DNA from: Boswellia sacra
Taxonomy: Eukaryota > Streptophyta > Magnoliopsida > Sapindales > Burseraceae
DNA length: 64,000 nucleotides
Reading direction: 5' to 3'
Assembly (NCBI GenBank): GCA_013180625.2
Contig: SNVD02003203.1
Span: 1 to 64,000, forward strand
The position numbers were made by a program, and so were the translations under genes. The notes under the pieces were generated by a model. That model had not been told where the DNA came from, did not search any database, and saw only the letters and a program-made list of their open reading frames with translations. Below, piece after piece: positions 46,901 through 60,460 of this stretch (position 1 is the stretch's first letter; each line of letters starts with the position of its first letter).

Positions 46901-49430
46901 TCCATGACATAAAATCTAATGTTGATGTTTATAAATTTAAAAATTTGAAACAATTATTCTATAAGTTGAAAAATCATTAACTTTTCTAGGATAATCTAGA
47001 ATGTTTACATTAACGATCGTACAAAAATGTATAATTTTCTAACATGTCTAACATAGTTAAATATATCTCATAAGGTCTAATATGCAATTCAATTGAAAAT
47101 TTTCCAAAGTTTTTGGCGAGAATTAACGACTTTATATAAGATTCATAGAAGAAATTTTTTATTAAATAAATTTCCCTTATTCTTCCATGTGTGTAGAACA
47201 ACAATAAATAAAAATTCATATAGAAATTCGCTATATAGGAGATCATATAAATTTTTAAACTCATCATTGAATTATAACTCTACAAAATAATTACAAAACC
47301 GTTTCATATGATGTAATGTGTTCCACTGTATAGTTCTTTTTTTTTTGGTCAAAGATCACCTTTTTTTGTCCCTTCGCAAAAAATCATTAGACGAATCCAA
47401 TCTAAGTCAATCAACGAACTAGAACTAATTAAAATTGAATCAGTTTGGATTGAATTACTCAGTTTGTTTGGATGAGATTGGACTTTTAACACCTGGAGAA
47501 GCAAATGGCATCGCTCTTTTAAAATTGTAGATTTTTAATAATATTTGAAAATTTTTCTTTGTGGATTCTTTTTGTTGTGTTACATTTCGTTTGCATGGTA
47601 CTTATTATTATTATTATTATAATATTTTTATCATTTGCCTTCATACCCATTATTTATGTTTTATCTCTAGCTTTCTCTTCAAGTGGCACCAGAGCAAAGT
47701 TAGGCAAGATTTAGTGAAAATCTAAGATGAGGGATGACACATTATTACTAAGAAGCTAGTGACTAATGTAGTCGTATAATTATATCATCCTTGTGAGAGA
47801 AGCCATGGTCATCTGTGGGAAGGTAGCAACTGATGTGGTAATATAAATGACAATTATAGACTCGATAGTTAACTAAAAGTTTGAAATTAATTAGTGAGAA
47901 CAGAAATTTGTGGTCTCACGTTGGTAAGACAAGTTTATGATGAGGATTTAGATCCAAAGGCATTAAAGGTGTGAGTGAGAACACACATTGTGGGTGACGC
48001 CAGCCAACCTATAGTAGATTAATATTAACTCGATAATTGATAAAAGGATTATAGTCTTTTATCTCACATACTCTAATAGTTGAGATGATTTATAAGTTGA
48101 CATCGTTAAATATAATTGTTAAATAAATTTTTGACACAATATTTTGTATAAATTTATAATCATTTATCTCATCTAATCCAATAGTTGAGATTTAAAGTAA
48201 AAAAAAAAAAAGTCATAATGAAAATGTAAATCTATTGATTATCTCAACGTGATTATATAGGATTCATAGCTAGAAATTTGTGTTAAGACATTATTATATA
48301 TACATGTAGATAATTTATATATGTATATTAATATTAAAAAAATGGTATGTAAGTTTTGGATCCGCATGAACATGAAAAATATTCATGTTGAATAAAACTT
48401 TGTTGAAATGAATATGCAATTACATCATGTAGATTCCTTTTTTTTTTTTTTTTTACTTGAAGAAAGAAAAAGAATCATTTTAAATTTTAGTTTCATGGGT
48501 TTATAGAGTAAAATTGATCAAGAAAATTAAAAACAAAAGATTTACTTGACAATTTCTTTTTTTTTTTGGTATTTAATAGGTTGTAAAAATGATTACTTAA
48601 ATATTAAATTCCATAGCGGGTAATGCTATTTGAACTTGTAAAACTTCTCTCCATATCGTTTTTCTTTACATACTCCATACTAAAAAATAAAATTAAATAT
48701 GAAATTTACACACCCCTTTGAAGTAATTTTATTCAAGCATTTGTTAGTATTATACATGTTATGGGAAAAAAGGGGTGTACGTAAAGAGGAATTTAGGGAG
48801 TTCAAACAACACCACCCTTCTGTATAATAGGTGTAATAAGTAAATAAATGTTTAGAGTAATAATATGGTTGCAACAAGCCCCAGTCTTGAAAATATATAA
48901 AACATGAGTTTAGTAATCAACTTTTTATATTAAAAATGATTGTGAAAGTAAATATAAAGGGATGGAAAAATGTCTAGATAGGTTTGATACCTTTAGACTT
49001 GCCTCTGTTAGGGTGAGTTTGGGGTCAAGACTAAAAGTCGCATTGAAATTTTTTAAGCTAGGTTTAGTTCTCCCTAAGCACACCTACATCTCATTATAAA
49101 CACAAATATAAATTAATATGTACTTTGTATGTAATGCAATGATAATTATAAGATAAATTAATATATATTTTGTTTATTTCATTCATCTTTTGTTTGTGAA
49201 GCCTTTGAGAGTTTTGAGATGTAGAAATTAAAATAAAGAAATGATCACATATTAAACCTTTTTTTTTCCTTTTTGTTATGACTTGTTTAAATATTTTAGT
49301 AAAAGTAATATTAAATATATAATCAAGTTGTGCAATACAACTCACATGACCTAACATAGTACAAAATTATTGGATTGATGGGTGGTTACCATATTATTTA
49401 TTAAAATATTTTTCATTTATTTTTTCCATC
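46901..49430. other. AT-rich intergenic stretch
   Basis: No gene or intact element was recognised. Near 48050-48190 there are two copies of a TAATAGTTGAGAT phrase also seen near 29915, which marks a dispersed repeat. Poly-T runs occur near 48440 and 48560. Confidence 0.5.
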
Positions 49431-49439
49431 CAAAGAATT

Positions 49440-50000
49440 TGTATTATTATCAGGTTGTATGAGTTACGCTGTATAACTTGCTGTATATGTAGCATTATGG
49501 TCTTACTTTTGATATTAATACAATATAGTAGAGAGTTTTTTTCTTTCCATTTCATTAGTTTTATAATACGTTAACATGGTATCAAAGCTATTTTGACCCA
49601 TTGATCAACAATTACAAGTTCGAATTCCCTCATGACATCTAAAAATTAATTAAAGATAAACAAAATAGTTTTTGGCCCATTTGTGGACCCACTAAGGTAT
49701 GTAAGGCTCGGTCAGGTTCACATTGCAAATGTATATGAGGCCCTTACAAATGAGGGTGCGTATTAAAGGCGTAGATAGAGTTGTTCTATTAAGCCTCCAC
49801 TTTTTAACTCTTTAACCACCACTTCTTAAATCACATCATTAAAAATTTTACATTCATATTAATTTCTCAATAGACCCCAATTGGTTCCCAAATTATCCTT
49901 TAATTATATATTTAGTTTCTTTTTTACATCAACATGTAGTTTTCAGTTTTTAACAAAATAACAAATATTCTAATGCTTCTTCATCACTTTTTGGCTCTAA
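49440..50000 (+). mobile_element. TRIM-like short LTR-element remnant
   Basis: LTR-like sequence ends in ACGTTAACA at about 49577 and is immediately followed by TGGTATCAAAGC, a one-base variant of the initiator-Met primer site. About 190 bases later a purine-rich AAATGAGGGTG near 49750 precedes a second LTR-like start (TATTAAAGGCGTAGATAG) with TTCTATTAAGCCTCCAC. The tiny non-coding interior is typical of TRIM elements. Outer ends were not fixed. Confidence 0.5.
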
Positions 50001-50231
50001 CCTCACATCATTCAATAAAATTTTTTTAAACCTTATAGTGCATACGATGTATAGTAGAACTTTAATTTAGATTGGGTAGAAACAACCTTTAAAAAGACCA
50101 AAATGTAGAAGCTAAGAAAAAGTTGGATATCATGTAATATAAGTAGAAGCTGCAATTATGAAACAACCTGTAGAACATGGATTTTCAAGTTCTACAACAA
50201 TACTTGGATGGTTTCAGATTTTTTAAAACCT

Positions 50232-50660
50232 CACTACAAGAAAAATAGTTTTTAGCACAAATTTTTTCCAGATGAACATTTTTATTTCGTCGTAAAAACT
50301 AGTCGCTAATAAAAACCAAAAAATCTAAAAAGAAAATGATATTTCGGGATAACTTTTCGTTGTGAGATGCGACCTTCAAAAATGATTTTTTTTTTGTTGC
50401 AGAAGCTTTTTAAAAAACAATCTTCACTAATGAATATTTGTCACAAAAGAGTACTTTCAGAGTTGAACATTTCATCGTGGACTGGTTTGTAAAATCATCC
50501 TACCTTGAAAGCTTCTGCAACGAATTTTTATTGCAAAAGAGTGCTTTCGGTGATGAATATTTCCCTAATGTTACTTGGGAGATAATCCTTTTTTGGATGT
50601 GTCTACCACCTTTTAATTCTTCTTCAGATGTCACACCTCTGTGCTTGAGGAGACCTTAGT
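50232..50660. mobile_element. CACTA (En/Spm) transposon terminus
   Basis: It begins CACTACAAGAAAAATAG, the classic terminal inverted repeat of plant CACTA elements. Subterminal repeats follow, built around variants of CGTCGTAAAAACTAGTCGCTAATAA and GATGAATATTT with GCAAAAGAGTGCTTTC (several copies to ~50580). No transposase and no opposite terminus (CTTGTAGTG) was found to the right, so this is one end of a truncated or interrupted element. Confidence 0.65.
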
Positions 50661-50974
50661 TAAAGTCCCAGATAGATTCCAATTAACAACTTCTCCGAAC
50701 AAATGGTCTCCACCAAGCGAACATTCCTGAACTCAATATGGCTGTTCTCAATGCTTTTTTGCATCTCTCAAGTCATGTTCTTCACTCCAACTGATAAAGA
50801 ATTTTACCCCTTGTGTGAAGAATTTGGCATTATCTAGTGTCTTTGCTTGCTTTTACTCCTTGGTGGAATCCCAAAATGTCCTAACATATCAAGCACAACG
50901 TGCACGGCAAGGAAAATGCCCCATCACCCCTAGTCTCTAACTTTTGCTGGTTCTCCATCAAAGCACATCAGACA

Positions 50975-53900
50975 TGCGATAAGAAAATGTTAAATGTGAG
51001 TTGCGGATCAATTTGATTCATAATTAGGTCCCTCAAAGATTTCTTAGTTTAAATAGCCTAAAGGGAATACATTAAGATCATGATTGTTCAAACTTTAACT
51101 CTAATGCCAGTGTTATTTCATTCAAGATTCTTCATGTGTGTGTGCATAGCCAATCACGTTTCACTCTTTGAAATTTGGATAACTTTATACAAACAAAAGC
51201 CAATGATCAATCTCTGATGATATTGAAACACAAGGACTGCCGTAGGCTCGGTTTTCACACCACTCTTTACTAATGTAGGTTAATCATAACATCATGGATT
51301 ATTAGGGCTTTGTTAAGCTTGTAACATGAGGTTAGGGTCAAGGAATGATAAGGAAATTTATAAGGCTAAATTACTCATAGTCGCACAATCATCTTAGGAC
51401 CTAAAAGCATCAACTCCTACAGTTCTTTTCAATAGTCATTTTTTTTAAAATAACTGTGATGTGCCCTCGCACCATAACCCAGTAGTCAACAAATGGGTGG
51501 AATTTTTTAAGCCCCACCAGAATGGTTCAAGCTTGACACCTCAATGTAGCCAAGCATTAGGTCCTAAGCCTAATACCATCTCAGTTGCCCTTTAGGGGCT
51601 TTTTTTAATAGTCTTTTTGTCATTTGATAGACCATCTATTCTTCTTTACTTTCTTCCTTCTTCTCTTTCTTTTTTCCTCTTGCTCTTTTTTTTCTTCTTT
51701 CATTTTTTTCTTTTTTGCATAACATTACAAAGAAACCTTTTTCAACTCCTTGCTTACTTTGTAAGCATAGCCCTTGATGTTCTTTCCTAGAATGTTACAC
51801 ATGCTATGGGTGAAGGGTATTAAGGTGCAAAAATTTTGAGCATTAGGGTAGATTCTAGTGGTTTGACAAAGAAAAAGGCTTAATCAGGCTCAACGAGGTG
51901 CACCAGGGATAATGATTCATGCATGGGTTGGCTTAAAAAGGCTTAATCGATCCAAAGAAGGCCTAAATCATTTTCCTAACATTGTGTAACCTAAGATTTC
52001 ACCGCAGGTGGTAATCAAATGGGTTCTAGATACCTATGAGATGTCAACAATATCACCCTATTCACATAAAGTTTCTCTAAGTGATGCAAATTTTCATATT
52101 CATGCTATTATGCTCAGATGTTGAAGAAATCAAGCATTAAACTCAACTAGCAAAAGAGTTAAGCAAACAACATGATCTCAAGTATTACTAGAGATCTATT
52201 TCCACTAAGTATCATGGTTTTATCATAGGATATTGATCATCAAAAAGATGACACAACTCATATGTTTTAGCTCAAAAAGGTATCAAAATCAAAGTCTTAG
52301 AAGCAAATCACATTTATGAATTTGAAATTAACATTGTACTTAAAACATCTTCATTCCTAATAGTCACCCCTAAGTGACAACTTTATTTCTTAATCAAATT
52401 TGATTGCCTTGTCACTAGCCAAACAATCTATTCAGAAGAGTTTAGTACCACTTCTTTCATTAAATCTGTGCTAAACAGGTTGGGGGTGGCTGGTGAGGGT
52501 GATAGGTTATGGAGAGAGTTCAATTGTTTTACTTCAGTATCAGGAATTTCACTACTATCAATAAGATCCTGTACCTCATGCTTGAGCCTAGGGCACCTAT
52601 CAACGTGGTGTCTATATACCTGATGAAAGTTACAGTACCCTTTGCTCTTCACGACCTGTAGTACTGGATGCGAATAATCCTTATAGGCAATGGCACCAAC
52701 CTTCCTTTTGCCTTTAACCTTGTGAACACTTGGGATAAAGGTCTTCCCAGATTACTGAATTCTCTCTCCTGTTGTCATTTCACAACATTTACTTCGACAT
52801 TCGTAGTGGCTACTCCATTGTCAATGTTTCTCAGATTTCTTTTGGCAACACCAGGGTTTTTTGGAGCTTGTTCATGTGACAATAGAAAAGGAGTTAGTGT
52901 CAGCTTTTGGATAGGCAACCTCATTAATTGAATTTGTAATTTCAATATCACCATATCTGCATTAATCTTGTCAACTTTCTCATTTAGATTCCTCATTCGT
53001 TCTCCATCTGATTCAACAACCCCTACTTTCTACGAATGCCTTCCTATTAGCCCAAATGTCGTGTTCCTCATTCTACTCCTTCGACGCATCATCGATTACT
53101 TGCTCTTCCTTGTCTAAGCCACATCACCTATTCTTAGACATTACTAGTGTTCCATTCTCCATCTTCTCCATCTTCTCACTTTTCTCAGTATCTCTTTTTC
53201 CCTCACATTCTCTATTATCAAAATCATCCCATAAATCATCCCAGAAATCATCCCGTACTCCTATCACTCTTACTACTTTTCCAATCCTTTTTTTCTTACT
53301 CCATCCTTCCATTCTCAACCTTATTTGTCTTTTAGTTTTCTTTATGTCATCAAAGGAACTTAAAACTTGATTTTTAGTCAAACCATAGCCAATCATGTTG
53401 GCCATATTTGGTGGTTATTACTCCAGGTCAGGAATTATGCCTCAATTGATCAGGTTTTGGACCTCATTTGTCAATGGTGTGTGTAGGTGTTTGATGGGAG
53501 TCACAACATTCATGATGCTTAAATTTGGCTAGGAATAGGTTTGGCGGAGGTACTGGTTACAAGGGAAGCAACAAAGATTGTGTATGAAGTTTCTCAAAGA
53601 CCTGGGATAACGGTTGTCCCAATTGACTGAAGTTCCTTTGCTGCCTTATGACATTCACTTTGACATTTTTAGTGCTAGACCCACTAACTTGATTAAAACT
53701 TCATGTATTCCCTTCTTGGAATCCCTTCCTAGCTTTCACACTTTCAATTTGAACCCCACTGTCATAGAGTTCTTCACAACTCCTAACTGGAACACTAAAC
53801 AATCTCTCTCTAATAGCTGAGTGTGCACTATCGATTACTATCTAAATCTGGTTCTTTTTAGTAGGTCGATTCATCATGGTCATTGCTTTAGCCTTCTATC

Positions 53901-55990
53901 TAGTCAAATATTCAGAGAACAACTCATGGGACATCTGTTCAATGTTCTCCAAATCGTTCAAGGTTATCTCGCGTTGAATATTATACTTGTACCGATCGAT
54001 AAACTATTTTGTGAATTCAGTCTAGTTCTCCAATCAAGTTCTGCCATTTCATGGCATCCCGTCAAGGTAATAAACGAACATCTTCAAAACCATCTCTTTA
54101 GAGAGCCCAACGGTTCCCATCAGCGTCACATACCTCTTCAAGAAGGATTTAAGATCCCTCTTTCAATCGAAATTTATAAACTCAAGCATCTTGAACTTTG
54201 CTGGAAGACAACACTCTCTCATTAGTTGCATGTCCTCTAATCTAGAGTCCTTCGACTCCTTTCTTTTTAATCAAAGTTTATAGCTTCTCCATCTCCTTAG
54301 CTAATTTCCTTATGGCCAACTTTTCTTCTTTGGCTATCTTATATATCTCCTTGTTGAAGAATCCTTTATCAGTATTACTACCATTACTGTCACTATTATT
54401 CCCTCCGATATTACCTCCATTAGTACCTCCCCTTCCATTGTTATTGTTGTTGTGCTAAGATCCCAAGTCGTGGGGATTCTTGTTGTTGGCATGTGAATTG
54501 ACAAATGCGTTCTCGTTGGTGTTAAGGTTGGATTTTATAAAATTGTTTAGGTTTTCATTTATGTTGGTAACCATCTCTACCAGACTGTTCATCCACTGTT
54601 ACATACTCTCCATATCCTCATCCACCCTCCGAAACCTATCCTTTTGGTCTGTTATTGTCTCAAACCTCTATAATCTACCTTCTCTTCTTACCCAGGCCAT
54701 GATGGCTGCAAGACAAACTTGTTAGTATAATGAATGTATGCATGTATGCATGAATGCAATGCATGATCATGCATTAGCAAAACATAAAAGCAATTGCTCA
54801 TTCTTTCTTTATTTTGCCCACACGTGGTAAGTCTCCTTCTCTCTTATGATTTTTGGCCTTGATCCCATGACGTCAATTGGGAATGTGGGATCGAATTCGT
54901 AACTCTCTCTAATCCTAAACAAAATTGATGCAAACATCTTCTTTACTAGATTATCTCAAAGACAAGATTTCCAACAACTATCATGAAATTGCCACAGGCA
55001 ATTGCTCGATCACCTCACTTTTTCAGTTGAGATCTCATGACATTTGTGTACCACTTTGTGGCACACAAACATTCGCAGGATCTAATTATCATTTGGTAAT
55101 CAAGACAAGTGTCAATGGAAGTTTAATATCATGCAAATTCCATACATGTAATCATGTAAACAGAGGACAACCATGTTAATGATTAATTATGACAATGACC
55201 AAATATCAACTGCTTCCAAAATTGTCATTGGATTATAGACAATTAATCGGTATATTAAGGAATGGCCATCCAATGTTTACACGCGATATGTATAGCTTAT
55301 AAAGGACATGCTACTGTCACTGAGTTTATCTGGTTTATGAAGGTCACATTCATCTTAAAATCGAAAGTTTTGGTGATCCTAAAGGGTAATCACTAAGCTG
55401 ACTATATGGGCTTGGTGCTAATCGGGTTCCTTGGTCTGAGCTCCTTTGAGCGAGAGATGGCCCATTGGGTTGGTCTCATTTTATACAATTGTGAATGGGA
55501 CTTTCATCTCGGCAGAACGTTTATGACTATGACATTGTGTCAACACCTCTTTCGAGACTTAAGGGAACATAAATAAGCCATGTGCACATTTGGAGAATAG
55601 AGTCGTCACCCAATTATTCAATTGAGAATGAATGGGGGCAATGCAATCCTTTACTTCAGGACCAAACTACCCTCATCCTTTCAGAGATGGGTTGGAGAAG
55701 TTAGGTACGAGTCATTTGACCCGCCTGGATCTTGATCCAGCCTCCACTAGGAAATATCAAATAATAACATCTCATGCCGTTATTTAGTTCACTTAATGTT
55801 TTTCGTTTTACGCACACATGCACACATTGTTCATTTTATCTTCTTTAAGACATGAGGTGATTTCATTCATAATAGTTGTATATTCATACATAGAAAGAGG
55901 GAAGAAAATAGATTACATTTCCATCATACATGGAGGAGGGGAAAGAGAATTATAATGATCGTTATTTAATAATAAAATAAATCTACTTCC
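50975..55990 (-). mobile_element. Gag-bearing Ty3/gypsy-type element, copy A (minus strand)
   Basis: Non-coding parts of this region are the reverse complement of 57560-61010. Recognised pairs: 51060-52170 with 59980-60900, 54700-54790 with 58790-58860, 55440-55800 with 57760-58060, and 55850-55970 with 57600-57720. Gag remnants on the minus strand lie between about 54700 and 52428. No protease, reverse transcriptase or integrase was found in any frame, so this copy looks like a gag-only derivative. Its outer LTR boundaries were not determined; the left side ends near the CACTA fragment. Confidence 0.7.
52428..54700 (-). pseudogene. Gag polyprotein remnant of copy A, with two nucleocapsid-like modules
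   Basis: On the minus strand an N-terminal part starts near 54698 (MAWVRREGRL) and an Asn/Gly-rich linker follows. A retrotransposon gag core lies at about 54200-53650 (VTLMGTVGLSKEMVLKMF, DRYKYNIQREITLNDLEN, IDSAHSAIRERLFSVPV). Then NVKVNVIRQQRNFSQLGQPL leads to a zinc-knuckle-like region near 53500 (THTIDK, EVQNLI). A second similar run lies about 0.88 kb further on (NVEVNVV, LGRPLSQVF, then GYCNFHQVYRHHVDRCPRLK and EVQDLIDSS, ending at 52428). Many TAG and TGA stops interrupt it. Confidence 0.65.
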
Positions 55991-55999
55991 AATACTTCA

Positions 56000-57560
56000 A
56001 ATATTCAATGATGTATAATATTTCATACATAGCATATTCATGCAAATCATATATTCAATTCGAGACTCGATAAATAGTGAATTTCGCACCATCACATGTG
56101 AGCCTATTCAATGCTTATCAAGTCTCTTTCATGGCATTATTTGCATATTCATTCAATTATTCTAATCATGGTTATAGAAAATGAATTTTTGAGGCTTGGT
56201 AAAGGAATGTAGATGAATGTCGAGCAAAGAAAATGATCAAAATGCCCTTCGAGGCCAAGAAAGGAAAAGTGAAAAAGAGTTGGTGAAAGGTCTTGAAAAC
56301 TAACATATGACTTCAAAAAATCACAAAAATTAATCTAGGAGGGATCTAATGATGAGTCATATACCATTGCGAAGCTACGAATGTCTAATTTTCATAGAAA
56401 TTTACGGATCATAAATCAGAGTTGAACTCAAAAGGTTATAAGCAATGAAATAGATAAGGTCAGAAGGTACTGCATTACAAAATAAGAAGGGCCAAATAGC
56501 TAGAATATTGTTCACATGATACTGTTCATACATTATTGTTCACACGTTACTGTTTATCCGAATCCTGCATTAATTTTTTTATCACTTTTTCACTCTAAGA
56601 AAAGCCTATATAAACACATCTTGGGCACACTTCTCAAGGCATCTAGAAATCCTCTCTCTCTCTCTCTCCTTCTAGGACACACTTGTAAGAATTCCAAGGA
56701 ATCCTTTCTAGTCTAATATTTTTCGGGAGTCTTATATTGCTCTAAACTTAGAAAGGGTACGTCCTGAGAGCAGTTTTATCTTCTCCCTCATATTCTCTTC
56801 TTTATTTTTCTTGATCATGTTTAGGTTTATCTATGCTTAGAATAACCATGTTTATGATTTATTTTGATGCTTCGAAGCATGTTTAGGGTTTTATGGATTG
56901 TCTAACCCTTATTTGTTTTGCGAGAAAGATAAGCGTGTCAAGGTAAGTCCACTATCTCTCCTTTTTTAGAATCATGCTTAGGAGTTTAATTTCTTTGCGA
57001 ATGCTTAGAAATGTATTTAAGAGTACATGCTTAGAATGATGCTAGGGAGAACTTATATTTGCTTTGATGTATGCTAGAAAATAGCATATAATAGATAAGA
57101 ATTACTGTTTTGCCCTTGAATGTCTTGTTTGAGCTAGAATAGCTATGATTGATTTCAATTGTTTGAATTAGGGTAGAAATGCCATGATTAGGCTAGAATA
57201 TGCCATGATAACCATGTTAGGCTAGAAATGCCATGGTAATACGAATTGATATTAATTATCCTAGAATAGTAATAGGTAGAATTGCCATGATATTATTTAT
57301 CAAAATCTAGGCTAGAATGCCATGATATTAGATTATGGCTTTGTTTAATTTATGATTTGTTTGTTTATGTACGAATGTTTGTATATTACAAAATGTAATT
57401 GGATGATACCATGAAGTGGTGGTGGACTTACATTGATGGTGAGGGACCATTACTAAGAATGAATGACTTAATGTATGAATAAAGGTTCAATAGACGTTGA
57501 ATAGACTCATGTATGGTGGTGAGAAACTCATCATCTATTGGGTCTCGAATAGACCACTTG
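56000..57560 (+). mobile_element. Probable LTR of copy B, between the two inverted arms
   Basis: A spacer between the inverted arms that reads like a plus-oriented LTR. TATATAAA at 56607-56614 is followed by CT-rich sequence near 56650-56670 and then a long AT-rich tail. A motif AGGCTAGAATGCCATGAT recurs about six times at 57128-57330. The exact LTR ends and a second copy were not found within the window, so this is a tentative call. Confidence 0.4.
57128..57330. repeat. Short degenerate repeat, about 6 copies
   Basis: Variants of GGCTAGAAATGCCATGAT spaced irregularly at 20-50 bp. It lies in the presumed LTR of copy B. Confidence 0.6.
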
Positions 57561-58859
57561 TATTGAATGTTTAAAGTTATGTTATGGATGAATGTACATT
57601 TAGAACTATTTTGTTGAAGAACAAACAATTTAATCCTCTTTCCCTTCCCCCATGTTTGAAAAGAAATGTAATCCATTCTCCTCCATCTTTCTATGAATGT
57701 TTATAATTGTCATTGATTGAATAATCACCTCACATGACTAACGAAGATAAAACATGAAATGTGTGCATAAAATGGACAACACTAAGCGGACTAAGTAACG
57801 ACATGACATGTTATTATTTGGTATTTCCTAGTGGAGGCTGGATTTTGATCTGGGTAGGTCGAATGACTCGTACCTAACTTCTTAAACCCATCTCTGAGGG
57901 GATGATGGTAGTTTAGGTCCTGAAGCAAGGGATCAAATTTCCCCCATTCATTCCCAATCGAATAATTAGGTGGTGACTCCATGCTCCAGACGTGCCCATG
58001 GCTCGTTTGTGTTCCCTTAAGTCTTGAAAAAGGCTTTGACACAGTAACGTGGTCGCAAACGCTATAGTGGGATGAAAGCCCTGTTCACAGTAGCCACTCC
58101 ATTGGGGATAAGAAAGTTGATTCCAATGGGAATACCAAATTCTAATACCTCGTGTTGGTATAATGAGTCTTGCATCATTACACATTTGCACACAATGAGC
58201 ATGAATTGCCTAAACTAGCCGTGTGGCATTGGCTTGAGAACTCCTTGGCTCCATCGACCCCTAGACGACTCATGTTAGTGTCACCACCTTTGAGCACGTA
58301 CCATTGAATTGGTATTAAAAAGGACCAACCTAAGGGGGCATCTCTCGCTTGAAGGAGCCCAGACCATTAGACCCTTGAGACTTAAGCCCATATTGATGAC
58401 TCTAGAAATTTTCAATAGGATGAATGTCCAAAAACCATATTGAAATGCATGTCTATGGATGTAAATTCCCTATGATTAGAATAACATCAACTCAAAACCG
58501 CATGGAATCATGAATGAATGCCACATGTCAAGTCACCCATAAGAATATAATGGGAATATGTGCTATGAGTTAAGATTATCATGATGTTTTGAAAACCATG
58601 TTATGATAATCATGAAGAATCCAACATCAACTTGAATGTTAGAATTAGGAGAGAGAATCTCGCATTCCCACGTCTCATGATGATGTCTTAGGAATGAAGC
58701 CAAAAGTCTTGAGAATGAAGCCAAAAGTCCTAGGAAAAGGACTCGACCTCACGTGTGTGGGAAGAATAAGGTTGAAAGGCTGAAAGCATGTCTATGCCCT
58801 TGTATGAGCATGCATCATATCATGCATACATGCATGCATACATGGCATTAACACCTTTG

Positions 58860-59784
58860 TTTTGCAACCATCATAGCTTGGCTTAGTCGAGGTGGTCGTT
58901 TCACAAGGCAAGAAGTACCAGTTGATGAAATGGTTGTACTTAACAATAATAATGTTGAAATGGCCCAATTCAGAGTTGATATGGCTACACTTCACTAGCA
59001 AATGGCTTAACTCATTGAAGCACTTCAAACTGGGCCCAACCACATGAATCAACCTCCACCTGAAGGTAATAGTGGCAAAAATAATGAGACAAGCTGAGGT
59101 AAGGAGAAGAGGAAACGCACAGTCAACCAAGAAGAACCTGAATCGATTAGGCAATTGCCCAAAGACATGGAAAAGATCTAATCTCTCTTGAAGAAGAAGG
59201 GATTGAAGGGGGTCGAAGACCTGAATGACATCTTACTTATGGGAGATCAAGACTTGCGTCTAAAGTTTCGTTTACCAGACTTGCCCAAATTCAACAGGGA
59301 GGGGAATCCCAAGAGTTATTTGAGACAATATGCAACTGTCATGCTCTTTTGATGAAAGAATATATCTTGAAGTATTTCACGCTATCCTTAGAAGGCGATA
59401 TGGTAGTATTGTATTACGATCTTCTTAAAATAGTCAAGAAGATTGGGAAGAGCTATCAAAACACTTCGTAGAGCAATATCACTATAAAACTTTGAGACAT
59501 TTGGAGACAACACGTCAAAAGTCCAACAAGACTTTCTCAAAAGGAGGGCCAAAGCTGCCAAGATGACCACGAGGCCTGCTGAAAAAGACCAAGTCCGTAT
59601 GGTGATCAATAGGGCCCATGCCTACATCAGTGATAGACTGACGGGGTTTCCAATTAAAACCTTTGAAGACTTGTATTATTCGAGCATCCAAATAGAAGAT
59701 CTAATGGCCAGGCAAAAGAGAAGCAACAATAGAAGCCAAGAGCAATATGACCAATTCAGTGGATCAGACAGTGAGGATGCATAA
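58860..59784 (+). pseudogene. Gag polyprotein remnant of copy B
   Basis: The plus strand reads WLSRGGRFTRQEVPVDEM, then a coiled-coil-like part (MAQFRVDMATLH, LIEALQTG). A linker follows, then LRLKFRLPDLPKFNREGNPK with SYLRQYATVML, and finally the open frame 59563-59784 (MTTRPAEKDQVRMVINRAHA...SGSDSEDA, stop). This is the retrotransposon gag capsid core. Stops interrupt it near 59000, 59095, 59180 and 59350-59480. The zinc-knuckle region present in copy A is absent here; the frame stops after SEDA. Confidence 0.7.
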
Positions 59785-60365
59785 GAGCATGAGAGAATCC
59801 TTGACCTAGGGAAAAGAATAACGAAGTTTTGTTTTGATATAAGAGTGGTGTATTCTTTTTATGAGCATTAACGAGATCATGACACTCATTGAAAACATGT
59901 TTTTGGCAATACATGAGATTGTGTTGTTTGCATGCTTGAATCTTCTTGTTAGATGAGTTTCATTCTTGATTCTTTAATCATTTGAGCAAAATAGCCGTGA
60001 ATATGGAACTTTATATCACTTAGAGAAACTTTATGCGAATAAAGCTTGGTGTTAAAATCTCACAAGACTCTAGAACCTGTTTGATCACCACTCAAGGTGA
60101 AATCCTAGGCTTCATAACATAAAAAAAGTGATTTAGGTCTTCTTTAGACCAATTGATTTCAAGCCCACCTATACTTACTTCATTATCACTAGTATACCCT
60201 ATTGAGCCTAATCAAGAATTTTCTTTGTCTAACTACAAAATGTATCCTAATACTAGAAACAAAGTACCATTCACTCATAACATATGAACATCTAGAAAAG
60301 AACATTGAGAGCCATGCTTATGGGGGAATGAAAGGAAGTTGACAAGTTTTTGTATAATTTTTGAG

Positions 60366-60460
60366 CTCCAAGAAAAGAAAAAAAAGAAGAAGAAAAGAAA
60401 AGAGAAAAAGAAAGAGAGAGAAAAAGAAAAAAAGAAGGAAAACGAAAGAAAAAGAAAAGA
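60366..60460. repeat. Purine-rich GA tract
   Basis: About 95 bases of A and G only, apart from a few positions. Its pyrimidine-rich reverse counterpart is in copy A at about 51650-51715, so it belongs to the element family. Open frames through it are low-complexity shadows. Confidence 0.8.

Noticed and set aside
53821..54225. Plus-strand 134-residue open frame
   Set aside because: Antisense shadow of the minus-strand gag core of copy A.
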